Positions 24,908-32,797 of a DNA stretch of 64,000 nt are shown piece after piece. Origin of the DNA: Bryobacteraceae bacterium (GTDB taxonomy: Bacteria; Acidobacteriota; Terriglobia; Bryobacterales; Bryobacteraceae); NCBI GenBank assembly GCA_030041985.1, contig JASIAM010000127.1, forward strand, positions 33,285 through 97,284. Reading direction: 5' to 3'. The notes beneath the pieces were generated by a model, which searched no databases, was not told the DNA's origin, and saw only the letters and a list, made by a program, of their open reading frames with translations. Each line of letters begins with the position of its first letter. The first letter of the stretch is position 1. A program made the position numbers and the translations under genes.

Positions 24908-25905
24908 TACCGTTCCAGCCGAAAGTGCTCGTGCCATGATTGCCGGGCATTGCGCGCCAGCTCGTTCCTTCGCCCCGGATCACGCAGCAACGCCGTGATC
25001 GAGTCGGCCAACGAGCCCGGCGTGGGAGCATCCGTCAAAATCCCCGTCTTACCGTGTTCGATTAACTCGGGAATGCCTCCCGAACGGTACGCTATGATCG
25101 GCTTGCCAGCCGAAAGCGCTTCGAGAACCACCCGTGGTGCGGCATCATGCTGCATAGAAGGCACGGCAACAATGTCCAGTTCGCCTAACGCCTGGGCTGG
25201 GTCGTCCACCCAGCCTCGGAACTCCACCGGCGCCCCCTTCGCCTCCTCGCGCACCCTGCGCTCATAGTCTGAAGAAGCAAACCGCGAGGCGCCGAAAATC
25301 AGGAAACACGCATTCCGGCACCGCCGCGCAGCCTCGACAAAGTGAAGCTGGCCCTTTTCGGGCGCAATCCTGCCGATCACGCCGACGCGCGGTCTCACAT
25401 TCAGCGAAGCCCCATTCAGCGGCGCGCCAGGGGAGCCGAGGTCGGCAACGCCCGAGTAGATCACCTGGATACTGGCCGGAGCAGCTAATTGTTGCAAACT
25501 TCTAGCGACGTACTGCGAAGCCGCAATGACCCGGGCTTTGGTGCGTCCGAACGCCCACCTCGCTAAACCGCGCGCGTACCATTTCCCGAGAAGGCTATGT
25601 GAATAGAAGATGATTGGGCGCTCGATGGCAACCACGGCCGGCAGCACCCTCGGGCCATTCACCAGAGCCAACTCGATGGGGCTTTCGCGAACCATGGTTG
25701 CAATGGCTGCCGCCGCCCGCTGCATGTCGAACGCGTAGCGGAATATGTCCGCTGCTGTTTTATGGCCATTCCGATATCGCGTCACCGGCCGGGGAACGAA
25801 TGTCTCTACGCGCCAGCCGCGCCGCTGCATTTCCGGCAACAGACTCCGCATGCAGATTTGCGCCCCGCCGGCTTCACTGAATTGATCGACCACCAGAAGG
25901 TTCAT
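24838..25905 (-). CDS. Glycosyltransferase, GT4 type
   Basis: 355 residues from ATG 25905, which overlaps the stop of the upstream ligase gene as ATGA; longer in-frame starts up to 26244 would lie deep inside that gene. It begins MNLLVVDQFSEAGGAQ, with the GGAQ loop of GT4 enzymes, has RVGVIGRIAPEKGQ in the middle and ends with the donor site SVMQHDAAPRVVLEAL-type pattern (PSMQHDAAPRVVLEALSAGK, then YRSGGIPELI). It adds a sugar from a nucleotide donor to a lipid-linked chain in the cytoplasm. The last 23 residues are encoded in the overlap with the convergent nucleotidyltransferase-like gene. Confidence 0.8.
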   Translation of the reverse strand: MNLLVVDQFSEAGGAQICMRSLLPEMQRRGWRVETFVPRPVTRYRNGHKTAADIFRYAFDMQRAAAAIATMVRESPIELALVNGPRVLPAVVAIERPIIFYSHSLLGKWYARGLARWAFGRTKARVIAASQYVARSLQQLAAPASIQVIYSGVADLGSPGAPLNGASLNVRPRVGVIGRIAPEKGQLHFVEAARRCRNACFLIFGASRFASSDYERRVREEAKGAPVEFRGWVDDPAQALGELDIVAVPSMQHDAAPRVVLEALSAGKPIIAYRSGGIPELIEHGKTGILTDAPTPGSLADSITALLRDPGRRNELARNARQSWHEHFRLERYQREICEALEEAARSAEPNSARR

Positions 25906-27299
25906 GCGCCCTCCCCGCGTTCGCGCGCGGCAGCCCCTAGCACCCAGAAGTAAACCGGCAAAACGCGCCAGTAGGTGATCAGGTCGCCCGAGAACATTTG
26001 CACCATCTGCCCGGTCCAGAAGCAGAAGATCCATGTTCCGAAAAATGCCGCATGGCCGCGTGTAGAACGCGCCGCACGCCACGCAGTTTTCAGAATCGCG
26101 CCATTCAGGAATAGAAACGCAGCCAGCCCGGCCACGCCGGTTTCCACCAGCAGGCTGAGGTAGGTGTTGTCCGCGATGATCGGCTGCCCGGCAAATTGGG
26201 TATAGGGCAAGGTTTTGTAGCCAATGCCGAACAAGCCATGCCATGGCTCGTGCGTGAGGAACTCAATCAGAGCGTTCCAACTGGTAAGGCGGCCGGACAG
26301 CACTCCGTTGGGCAGCGTTCCGATGTACTCGAATGATTCGAGCCTCGCCAGATAACTATCGGAGATCCTGGGGAACGCCGCATGCAAGGTGAATGCTGCC
26401 GCCGTAATGGAAACCGCCAAAATGGCTAACGCTTTTCGAATGCCCGCCCGGCGCACTACTGCAAAAGCCGCCATCCCCGCCACCACATTGAGGATGGATG
26501 CGCGTGAATAGCTGAACGCCAGTGTGATTGAGAAAAGAACGCCTCCGAGAACAAGCATCGGACGAGCGCATATGGTTTGGCCGCGCGGCTGGAACATCGC
26601 CACCATCACCATCAGCAAAAAAAACGCGCATAGATTGCCCAGTGTGCTGGCATCGTAGAATACGCCCTGGGCGCGGCGCAGGACCGCATCCGTCAACCAC
26701 ACGAATTGCGGCCCGTAACCGGAGGGCGCCGGAAATTGGAAGTGAAAATCCACGCACGCGAATAGCGCGGTCGCAATGCCGAGCCAGAACAAAAAGCGCG
26801 CCTTGCTCAACAGGTCGCCTCCACCGGCTGCGGGACCGCTCCATGTATAAGCCAGCACGTACACCGCTTGCGCGAATAGCATGACCCGCAACAGCGTCCC
26901 GGCTGCGATTTCCATCCCGGAGTACAACGCGGCGACCGCCGTGCTCTCGGCAAGTACGGCCAGGAAAATCAGCAACGCCAGAGGAAGATGGCCGGACACG
27001 CGTCGCCACGCGGTCCATCCGAGAGCACCTGCGAGCAGCCCCATTCCGGCGAATACTGGGGCGATGTGTAAACTCGTGCCCGGAATCGGCGGCGCAAGTA
27101 GCAGAGCGGCGAAGAACAAAAGCAGCCACCGGCTGGGGGATTGGAGCGCCCAAACCGCGCTTGCCAGCAAAAGCGCCGCTGAAACCAGGACCACGCCTGC
27201 TGAGGTTGTCCAGCTTACAGCCGCAGCCGCCGCCCACATGCCAATTACCCATGGCGCGAGCATGCGCCAGTTTGGCAGCCGCAGTACGCCGGCGCTCAT
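25902..27299 (-). CDS. O-antigen ligase/polymerase family membrane protein (second copy)
   Basis: 465 residues with about ten to twelve hydrophobic segments. The large loop near residues 335-385 contains FLTHEPWHGLFGIGYKTLP and later ADNTYLSLLVETGVAGL, the Wzy_C/WaaL pattern. It differs clearly from the copy at 19583. Within this locus one copy may polymerise and the other ligate, but which does which cannot be read from sequence. Overlaps the Wzz-type gene upstream and the glycosyltransferase downstream by four bases each, so these three genes form one minus-strand unit. Confidence 0.8.
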   Translation of the reverse strand: MSAGVLRLPNWRMLAPWVIGMWAAAAAVSWTTSAGVVLVSAALLLASAVWALQSPSRWLLLFFAALLLAPPIPGTSLHIAPVFAGMGLLAGALGWTAWRRVSGHLPLALLIFLAVLAESTAVAALYSGMEIAAGTLLRVMLFAQAVYVLAYTWSGPAAGGGDLLSKARFLFWLGIATALFACVDFHFQFPAPSGYGPQFVWLTDAVLRRAQGVFYDASTLGNLCAFFLLMVMVAMFQPRGQTICARPMLVLGGVLFSITLAFSYSRASILNVVAGMAAFAVVRRAGIRKALAILAVSITAAAFTLHAAFPRISDSYLARLESFEYIGTLPNGVLSGRLTSWNALIEFLTHEPWHGLFGIGYKTLPYTQFAGQPIIADNTYLSLLVETGVAGLAAFLFLNGAILKTAWRAARSTRGHAAFFGTWIFCFWTGQMVQMFSGDLITYWRVLPVYFWVLGAAARERGEGA

Positions 27300-28453
27300 C
27301 GTTCCCAGGAACTCGAATAAGCCGCAGCCTGGCCTTCAAGTCGGCTCTGTTCCAAGCCGAATCGAAGAGCCGATACGCCCACCGCCCCCACCAGCGATAG
27401 CACCAGCGCGGCCAGCACATTCAGCGGCAGGTTCGGTGAGCTGGGCCGGTTCGGCACGATGCCCGGATCGATTACCTCCAAACGCTCCCCGCGAAACACG
27501 GCCGACGCGCGAATGTCGTTCAGCTTGTTTTTGGCCGCTTCGTATTCCGTGCGTGCCGCGGCCAGTTCGGCGTCCAGACCTTCGCGTTGGCTCTTACGTT
27601 GTTCCAGAAGCATGCTCTCGCGCTCGATCGACCGGGTCGCCTCCGCCTCGCTGCGCTTTAATTCGTCCACGCGTGCTTTAATGGCCTTCACCTCAATGCG
27701 CGCGGAGTCTCCCTCCGGGTCCGGGGCGTCCTGGCGCGCAGTGTATTCGGCAAGCTGAGCCTCCGCATCCGCCAGGTCGCGGCGAATCCGCAGTTGTACT
27801 TCCCCAGCGCTGGCCACATCATCCTCCAGCGCCTGCACCGGCTGGCTGGCGGTAAACGCTTCGCGAGCCGCGCGGGCGCGCTGGAAACGCGTTTCCGCAG
27901 CGGCCAGAATGTCTCGTGATTCCCGTGTTACATCGTCTTCTGAGGAGCTATCTACCGATCTGCTCAGGGCCACGGTGCGATCGGCGAGATAGTGAGCCAG
28001 AGCTTGGGCCAGGCGTGGATCCTCGAGCGTGACGCCGATTTCCAGAACCGTCGTATTGGCCGGCTTGGAGACATGCAATATGGCACGCTTCAAAGATTCC
28101 ACGCTTTTCCCCGCGTTTGCTTCCGGAATTTGCAGATGCCGCAGAGCCTCGAGGAACAAGCTGTCGTTGGATGCGATTCGCTCGAAAGTTTTTAAAGAAT
28201 CCAAATAGACGGTGCTTAGGGCCGTGGAAGCGCGCGGATCGTTACCGGCAGGTGGCTCGATGAGCACGGTGGCAGTCGTGGTGTAGCGCTTCGGCAACAA
28301 CAAACTGATGCCACCGGCGCCCGCCACAGCTATACCACAGGTCAAGGCAATCCAGCGCGCCTGCTTGCGAAGGTAGGTTTCGAATCCAATGAGATCGAAG
28401 TCGCGATCCGCAGCCACACTACTTGGACCAGTCCAAGTGGCCTTCGGGAACAC
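27296..28453 (-). CDS. Wzz/chain-length determinant-type polysaccharide copolymerase
   Basis: 385 residues from a GTG at 28453. It has a first membrane helix at about residues 36-56 (IALTCGIAVAGAGGISLLLP), then KRYTTTATVLIEPP typical of the Wzz domain, a long coiled-coil middle (about residues 170-310, rich in Arg, Glu and Ala), the conserved proline-rich stretch VIDPGIVPNRPSSPNLP and a second membrane helix near 345-365. There is no C-terminal tyrosine kinase domain. Proteins of this class set polysaccharide chain length in the inner membrane. It is the first gene of the minus-strand unit; neither an outer-membrane Wza channel nor a Wzx flippase was found in the window. Confidence 0.85.
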   Translation of the reverse strand: MFPKATWTGPSSVAADRDFDLIGFETYLRKQARWIALTCGIAVAGAGGISLLLPKRYTTTATVLIEPPAGNDPRASTALSTVYLDSLKTFERIASNDSLFLEALRHLQIPEANAGKSVESLKRAILHVSKPANTTVLEIGVTLEDPRLAQALAHYLADRTVALSRSVDSSSEDDVTRESRDILAAAETRFQRARAAREAFTASQPVQALEDDVASAGEVQLRIRRDLADAEAQLAEYTARQDAPDPEGDSARIEVKAIKARVDELKRSEAEATRSIERESMLLEQRKSQREGLDAELAAARTEYEAAKNKLNDIRASAVFRGERLEVIDPGIVPNRPSSPNLPLNVLAALVLSLVGAVGVSALRFGLEQSRLEGQAAAYSSSWER

Positions 28454-28604
28454 GAGGGCAACGGCCGCTGGTATCGCCGCTTGCTTTCTTTTCTCCGTTT
28501 CGCTCGGCGAGAGAGGTATCCGGAGTGCCAGCCGGCGTTCACGCGCGGAACCGGGTTGAGTTTCTCGGAAACTGGAGTTGACCGATTGCTTTGTAGCAAC
28601 TTCT
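28454..28604. other. Short intergenic region upstream of the Wzz-type gene
   Basis: 151 bases between the Wzz start and the end of the glucoamylase-family gene, both on the minus strand. No motif was recognised. It presumably carries the promoter of the Wzz-ligase-glycosyltransferase unit; no consensus boxes stood out. Confidence 0.25.
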
Positions 28605-29915
28605 TCAATAACTGCTGAATCCCGCTTTCTGCAGTCCGCGCTTCGCCTCCGGGCTCTTCATGAACGTCTCCCACACAAATCCGCTGCGCAGGTTCTCCGC
28701 CATCAGCAGAGTAATACCGGTATCGATCCCGACCACATCTGTGTCGTACCAGTTCTTCAGCGGATTAAACGCGTTCACGAATCCATAGCGGCAGCAGGCG
28801 CGATTACCATAGTGGTCCTTGATGTGTTTGAGTACCTGCAGACAGGGCTGCGGCAAGAACGGCAGCGATCCTGCGGCGGCGCTCGGCACCACGGTTCCAT
28901 CAATCGGACCGATTGCCGGCGGGCCGCCCCAAACCACATAGCCGTACGGTGAGTCCGAGGCCGAAATGCCCCACAGATCCGCGCTATAGTCCGCAAACTG
29001 CCGGCCGAGTTCGATACAAAAACAGCGGTGCACCTGCGTCGCAATCGTCGAATTCTTGAAGTAATCGGCGTAGCGGTCCCGCTTGCCGCGGAAATCGAAC
29101 CAGGCCTGAGAATACTGGTGAATAAACAGCGGCGCGTAGGAGCCGATATAGCGCAGCCCCTCATACTCGAAAATGCTCCGTTTCCACGCGTTCCACGCAT
29201 CTGGCGGCAGCGGATGGCTCACCGATCCAAGGCCCAGCAGGTAAATCATCATGTGCTCGCTGTAATAGTCCCACCGGTACGGCAGAAAGCCGAACTCGGG
29301 GGTCCAGCCATGGGGCAGCAGCGTTGTGTCTTCCGAGAGCCACGTCCAGTCGATCCGGTTGAAAATATACGATGCCAGGCGGCTCACTTCGAGCGAACGG
29401 AGGTGTTCGCGGCAGCTTAGAATACCGCACAGCAGAATGGCGGTATCGACGGACGAGGCTTCCGAATCCCAGATCCGCTCGCCCGTATTGATATTGGCAA
29501 AATGGAAGAAGAAGCCGCGGTGATTGGGCATCTTCTCCCATAAAAAGTGCAAAGCCTTCAGGGCGCGGTCCCTAGCGTCGGCATATGAGATCCAGCCCCG
29601 CTGATGCCCTATGCACAGGGCAGTCAGGCCGAATCCCGTTGAGGCGATGCTGGCCACAATCGTCTTGTCAGTACCGCGGACATTACAACGGTCCTTCACC
29701 AGCCCGGTCTGCGGATGAGCCTGTTCCACGAAGAAGAGAAAATTCTCCTTCTCCAGTTCATCCAGGAAAGCCGAATCCTGATCGGATAAGGTTGGAATCC
29801 CGCCGTTCCCATCCTGCGCTTCGACCGATGGCAGGCTGCACAGTGGGAGCAGGAGTTTGAGTGCTGTACGGCGTGGTAACGTAGGAAAACTCACTCCAAA
29901 ACGCACTGCAACCAA
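28605..29915 (-). CDS. Exported glucoamylase-family glycoside hydrolase (PF10091 type)
   Basis: Up to 436 residues from a TTG at 29915; GTG codons at 29906 and 29894 are alternatives. The N-terminus carries a Tat-like signal (PRRTALKLLLPLCSLPSVEA). The mature part shows the glycoamylase family pattern: LEKENFLFFVEQAHPQTGLVKDR, then ASIASTGFGLTAL, GFFFHFAN, EFGFLPYRWDYYSEHMMIYLLGLGS and the terminal GIDTGITLLMAEN. The family includes GH144 endo-beta-1,2-glucanases. It sits next to the polysaccharide genes and may trim or degrade the glycan in the periplasm. The exact substrate is not determined. Confidence 0.75.
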   Translation of the reverse strand: MVAVRFGVSFPTLPRRTALKLLLPLCSLPSVEAQDGNGGIPTLSDQDSAFLDELEKENFLFFVEQAHPQTGLVKDRCNVRGTDKTIVASIASTGFGLTALCIGHQRGWISYADARDRALKALHFLWEKMPNHRGFFFHFANINTGERIWDSEASSVDTAILLCGILSCREHLRSLEVSRLASYIFNRIDWTWLSEDTTLLPHGWTPEFGFLPYRWDYYSEHMMIYLLGLGSVSHPLPPDAWNAWKRSIFEYEGLRYIGSYAPLFIHQYSQAWFDFRGKRDRYADYFKNSTIATQVHRCFCIELGRQFADYSADLWGISASDSPYGYVVWGGPPAIGPIDGTVVPSAAAGSLPFLPQPCLQVLKHIKDHYGNRACCRYGFVNAFNPLKNWYDTDVVGIDTGITLLMAENLRSGFVWETFMKSPEAKRGLQKAGFSSY

Positions 29916-29950
29916 GCAGCCGAACCAGCCTTGTTGGGATCATAAAGGTT

Positions 29951-30955
29951 GTGGAAGCGAGCGTCCGCGTACGCAAAACGGGCATTTGGGTGGCTATTTT
30001 GGCCGTCCTCACAACGGCCGGCGGGCTGATATTTGTTACCGCAAACCGCGTCGGATTAGTGCGATCCCTCACGGGCGTGGTGCTCATCCAAAATGCCGAT
30101 CCGGCCAAGCAGGCGCCGGTTGCCAATGTGAAAGTTACACTGTCCGCCCGCACCGGTTCGGCCGAGGCAATCACAGACGTTTCCGGCCTTTTTCACATCA
30201 CTCTGCGGGAAGGGGTATGGCGCGGCGAGACCATCAAGCTATCGTTCGAGCGCGATGGTTACCTTCCAGTCCGGCAAACACAGCGGGCCTACAATAGTCA
30301 GCTCGATGTCGTCCGCCTGTCACCCCAGACAGCCCTGGTTACCCCAGTCAGTGCTCAGCCGGAAGCGGCGCTGTCCGACATTCGTGTGCGTTATCTCGCC
30401 AAGGGCGCCACCACCACGGAAGTTGGCAGTCTGGTGCGCACTTTCCAGGTAGTGAACCGCGGCGACGTACCCTGCGACGGTCAGTTGCCCTGTTCGCCCG
30501 ATGGTAAATGGAAGGCCGCTATGGGTGGTCTGAAAGTGGACGCGGGAGAGAACCAGGAGTTCCGCAACACCCGTGTATCCTGCATTGCCGGCCCCTGCCC
30601 CTTCACCCACATCGACACCGATGGTTTCTCTCAGGGCGGAAGAATCATTAATGTGTCCGTACGCGACTGGTCCGACACCACGACCTTTCTGGTGGAAGCG
30701 GAAGTTATGCGGACCGTAGCCAGCGACGTCATCCGCCAGGCCTACCCCGCCATCTTCGGACGGATCATCAGCTTTACGCTCCCCGCTGGCGCGCAAGGCC
30801 CCAGTTTCGAAGCCGAACTGAACGGCCAGGAAATCACCTTCCCGCTCGGCCCGGACCTGCTGCTCTCCTGGGCCAACTGCACTCTCAAAATCGAATCGGA
30901 CCAAACCAAACTCTATAGCTGCGAACTCAAATCAGGATTTCGAGTGGGCTCCTGA
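29951..30955 (+). CDS. Membrane-anchored carboxypeptidase-regulatory-like protein
   Basis: 334 residues from a GTG with AAAGG just upstream. A membrane helix or uncleaved signal is at about residues 13-32 (VAILAVLTTAGGLIFVTA). Residues 40-120 form a carboxypeptidase-regulatory-like beta-sandwich (LTGVVLIQNADPAK, VTDVSGLFHI-like ITDVSGLFHITLREG). The following 200 residues are unrecognised, with a cysteine-rich patch GDVPCDGQLPC and VSCIAGPCPFTHIDTDG. Probably a periplasmic protein that is bound to the inner membrane. It is divergent from the glucoamylase-family gene, and 35 bases separate them. Function unknown. Confidence 0.6.
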   Translation: MEASVRVRKTGIWVAILAVLTTAGGLIFVTANRVGLVRSLTGVVLIQNADPAKQAPVANVKVTLSARTGSAEAITDVSGLFHITLREGVWRGETIKLSFERDGYLPVRQTQRAYNSQLDVVRLSPQTALVTPVSAQPEAALSDIRVRYLAKGATTTEVGSLVRTFQVVNRGDVPCDGQLPCSPDGKWKAAMGGLKVDAGENQEFRNTRVSCIAGPCPFTHIDTDGFSQGGRIINVSVRDWSDTTTFLVEAEVMRTVASDVIRQAYPAIFGRIISFTLPAGAQGPSFEAELNGQEITFPLGPDLLLSWANCTLKIESDQTKLYSCELKSGFRVGS

Positions 30956-30972
30956 TGGTTGCGCCGCGTGGG

Positions 30973-31959
30973 TTAGACACCCTCTCCCAGATAAATATCG
31001 TGCAGCCGCAAGAGGCCAAGCGTGCGGCCCGCCGCATCGACTATCGGTAGCACGGAGATCTGTCTGGGGCGGCGCTCCATAATCTCCAGCGCTTCCGCGA
31101 GCGCGGCATCCGGGCCAATCGAGACCGGCGACCGCGTCATCACATCTTCTGCCCGTAGTTGGCGAATATCGTCGTGGGCCGTCAGCACGCGGCGCAAGTC
31201 GCCATCCGTGATCAGTCCGGCAAGGACGCCATCCGGAGCCACGATACAAGCGGCTCCCCAAGGCCGGTCAGTCATCGCGATGATCACTTGCTTGAGCGCG
31301 GCCTCCGGAGCTAACACGGCGATGGCCCCGCACGGATGCATCACCTGCCGCACATGCAGCCGCAGGTTCCGCCCAAGCTGCCCGCCGGGATGAAAGCGCC
31401 CAAATTCCTGGGCAGTGAAATTGCGGGCGCACATCAGCGCCACCGCCAGGGCATCCCCGATCGCCGACGCGGTAATTGCACTGGCGGTGGGCGTCAGATT
31501 ATGTGGGTCCGCTTCGCGTTCCACAGAAGCGTCCAGCAGGATATCGAGCTGCGCAGCCAGCGGCGATCGCACCCGCCCCAGAATGCCGATTAGCGGCGAG
31601 TGGAAATCGCGCAGCAGCGGGACCAGTGCCAGCAACTCGGGGGAAGTGCCCGCGCGCGAAATGAGCACCGTGGGGTCGCCAGGCGTATAAATACCCAAAT
31701 CGCCATGCACCGCTTCCGCCGGATGGAGAAAAACCGACGCCGTACCGGTGCTACACAGTGTCGCGACCAGCTTGCGCGCGATGTGGCCGGATTTGCCGAT
31801 GCCGGTCACCACGACTTTGCCCGAATGGCCGCCGCAATGACCAATGATCAGATCGACCGCACGAATCAACTCGCCGTCGAGACGGCAAGCCGCCGCTGCC
31901 AGAGACTCGGCTTCAATTTGGATGGCGGTGCGCGCGGCTTCGAGCCACTGCTCTTTCAT
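30973..31959 (-). CDS. kpsF: Arabinose-5-phosphate isomerase, KpsF/GutQ family
   Basis: 328 residues. The N-terminal SIS domain (about residues 35-175) has VVVTGIGKSGHIARKLVATL and the S/T-rich FLHPAEAVHGDLG loop, which matches the active-site region of KpsF/KdsD. Two CBS domains follow (about 205-260 and 270-328: VMHPCGAI, VLAGLITDGDLRR, VMTRSPVSI). It converts ribulose 5-phosphate to arabinose 5-phosphate, the first step toward Kdo for lipopolysaccharide or capsule. In 328 residues it has the normal family length. No kdsA, kdsB or kdsC is in the window. Confidence 0.9.
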   Translation of the reverse strand: MKEQWLEAARTAIQIEAESLAAAACRLDGELIRAVDLIIGHCGGHSGKVVVTGIGKSGHIARKLVATLCSTGTASVFLHPAEAVHGDLGIYTPGDPTVLISRAGTSPELLALVPLLRDFHSPLIGILGRVRSPLAAQLDILLDASVEREADPHNLTPTASAITASAIGDALAVALMCARNFTAQEFGRFHPGGQLGRNLRLHVRQVMHPCGAIAVLAPEAALKQVIIAMTDRPWGAACIVAPDGVLAGLITDGDLRRVLTAHDDIRQLRAEDVMTRSPVSIGPDAALAEALEIMERRPRQISVLPIVDAAGRTLGLLRLHDIYLGEGV

Positions 31960-32000
31960 GCCCGACCTTCCATAATCGCACGAGCCTATACAATAAATTA

Positions 32001-32777
32001 ATGGCGTACTGTACGAATTGCGGCGCCAGCGTGGAAGGCGCCTACTGTTCGCAATGCGGCAAGCCCGCTGTGGAGGCTACTTCCGTGCCAGCGGCTCCCC
32101 CGCCGCGGCGCAAAACCAGTGTTCTGGTCTGGGTCCTGGTGGTGGTTCTCGGGCTGGCGCTGGTCGCCGGTCTGGCCGCGGTCGCCGGAAGCTACTGGAT
32201 CGTGCACAAAGCCCGCGAAGCCGGCGTCGATCCCGAATTGTTCCGTGACAACCCCGGCCTTGCGATCGCTAAGCTGATTGCCGCCACGCGACCCGATACT
32301 GAAATTGTCAATACCGACACTCAGGACGGAACCGTAACCCTTCGCGACCGTAAGACGGGCCAGGAAATGACCTTCACGTTTGACCAGATCAAAAAGGGCG
32401 ATTTCCGCTTTGAAGCTGAAGATAACGGCAAACACACTGCGGTCGAGTTCGGCGGCGATCCGGACCGTGTGCCCGCGGACGTGCCGGTTTATCCAGGCGC
32501 CCAGGTGCGCGCCACCTTCCAGGTGGATGGCGATGGCGGCAAGGGACTGGGCGCTTATGAATACGAATTCAGCACGCCCGACACACCCTCCAAGGTCTTG
32601 GACTACTATCACCGCCGCCTCGAAGACTACGGTATGAAACTGGTCCTGAATACCCACACCACCGATGGCGGAATGCTCGTGGGTGAAGACGACGCCAACA
32701 ACCGGACGCTCCGCGTAATCGTCAGCCGCGACGACAAGGGCACCACGATCAACCTGACAGCGCGGGTGAAGAAATAG
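32001..32777 (+). CDS. Zinc-ribbon membrane protein of unknown function
   Basis: 258 residues. The first 20 residues are a zinc ribbon of two CxxC knuckles (CTNC at 4-7 and CSQC at 16-19), then a proline-rich linker and one membrane helix at about residues 40-66. The remaining 190 residues would lie outside the membrane: a helical part followed by a region (DVPVYPGAQVRATFQ, KVLDYYHRRLEDYGMKL) seen in other bacterial zinc-ribbon/DUF proteins. A role in sensing or envelope assembly is possible. It is convergent with the permease gene at 32798, with a short GGATC..GATCC inverted repeat between. Confidence 0.6.
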   Translation: MAYCTNCGASVEGAYCSQCGKPAVEATSVPAAPPPRRKTSVLVWVLVVVLGLALVAGLAAVAGSYWIVHKAREAGVDPELFRDNPGLAIAKLIAATRPDTEIVNTDTQDGTVTLRDRKTGQEMTFTFDQIKKGDFRFEAEDNGKHTAVEFGGDPDRVPADVPVYPGAQVRATFQVDGDGGKGLGAYEYEFSTPDTPSKVLDYYHRRLEDYGMKLVLNTHTTDGGMLVGEDDANNRTLRVIVSRDDKGTTINLTARVKK

Positions 32778-32778
32778 G

Positions 32779-32792
32779 ATCTTCCGATCCGG
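32779..32792. terminator. Weak hairpin between convergent genes
   Basis: A five-base inverted repeat, GGATC-TTCC-GATCC, sits between the stop of the zinc-ribbon gene and the stop of the convergent permease gene. It has no T tract, so termination by it alone is doubtful. Given only as a possible structure. Confidence 0.2.
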
Positions 32793-32797
32793 CGCAG

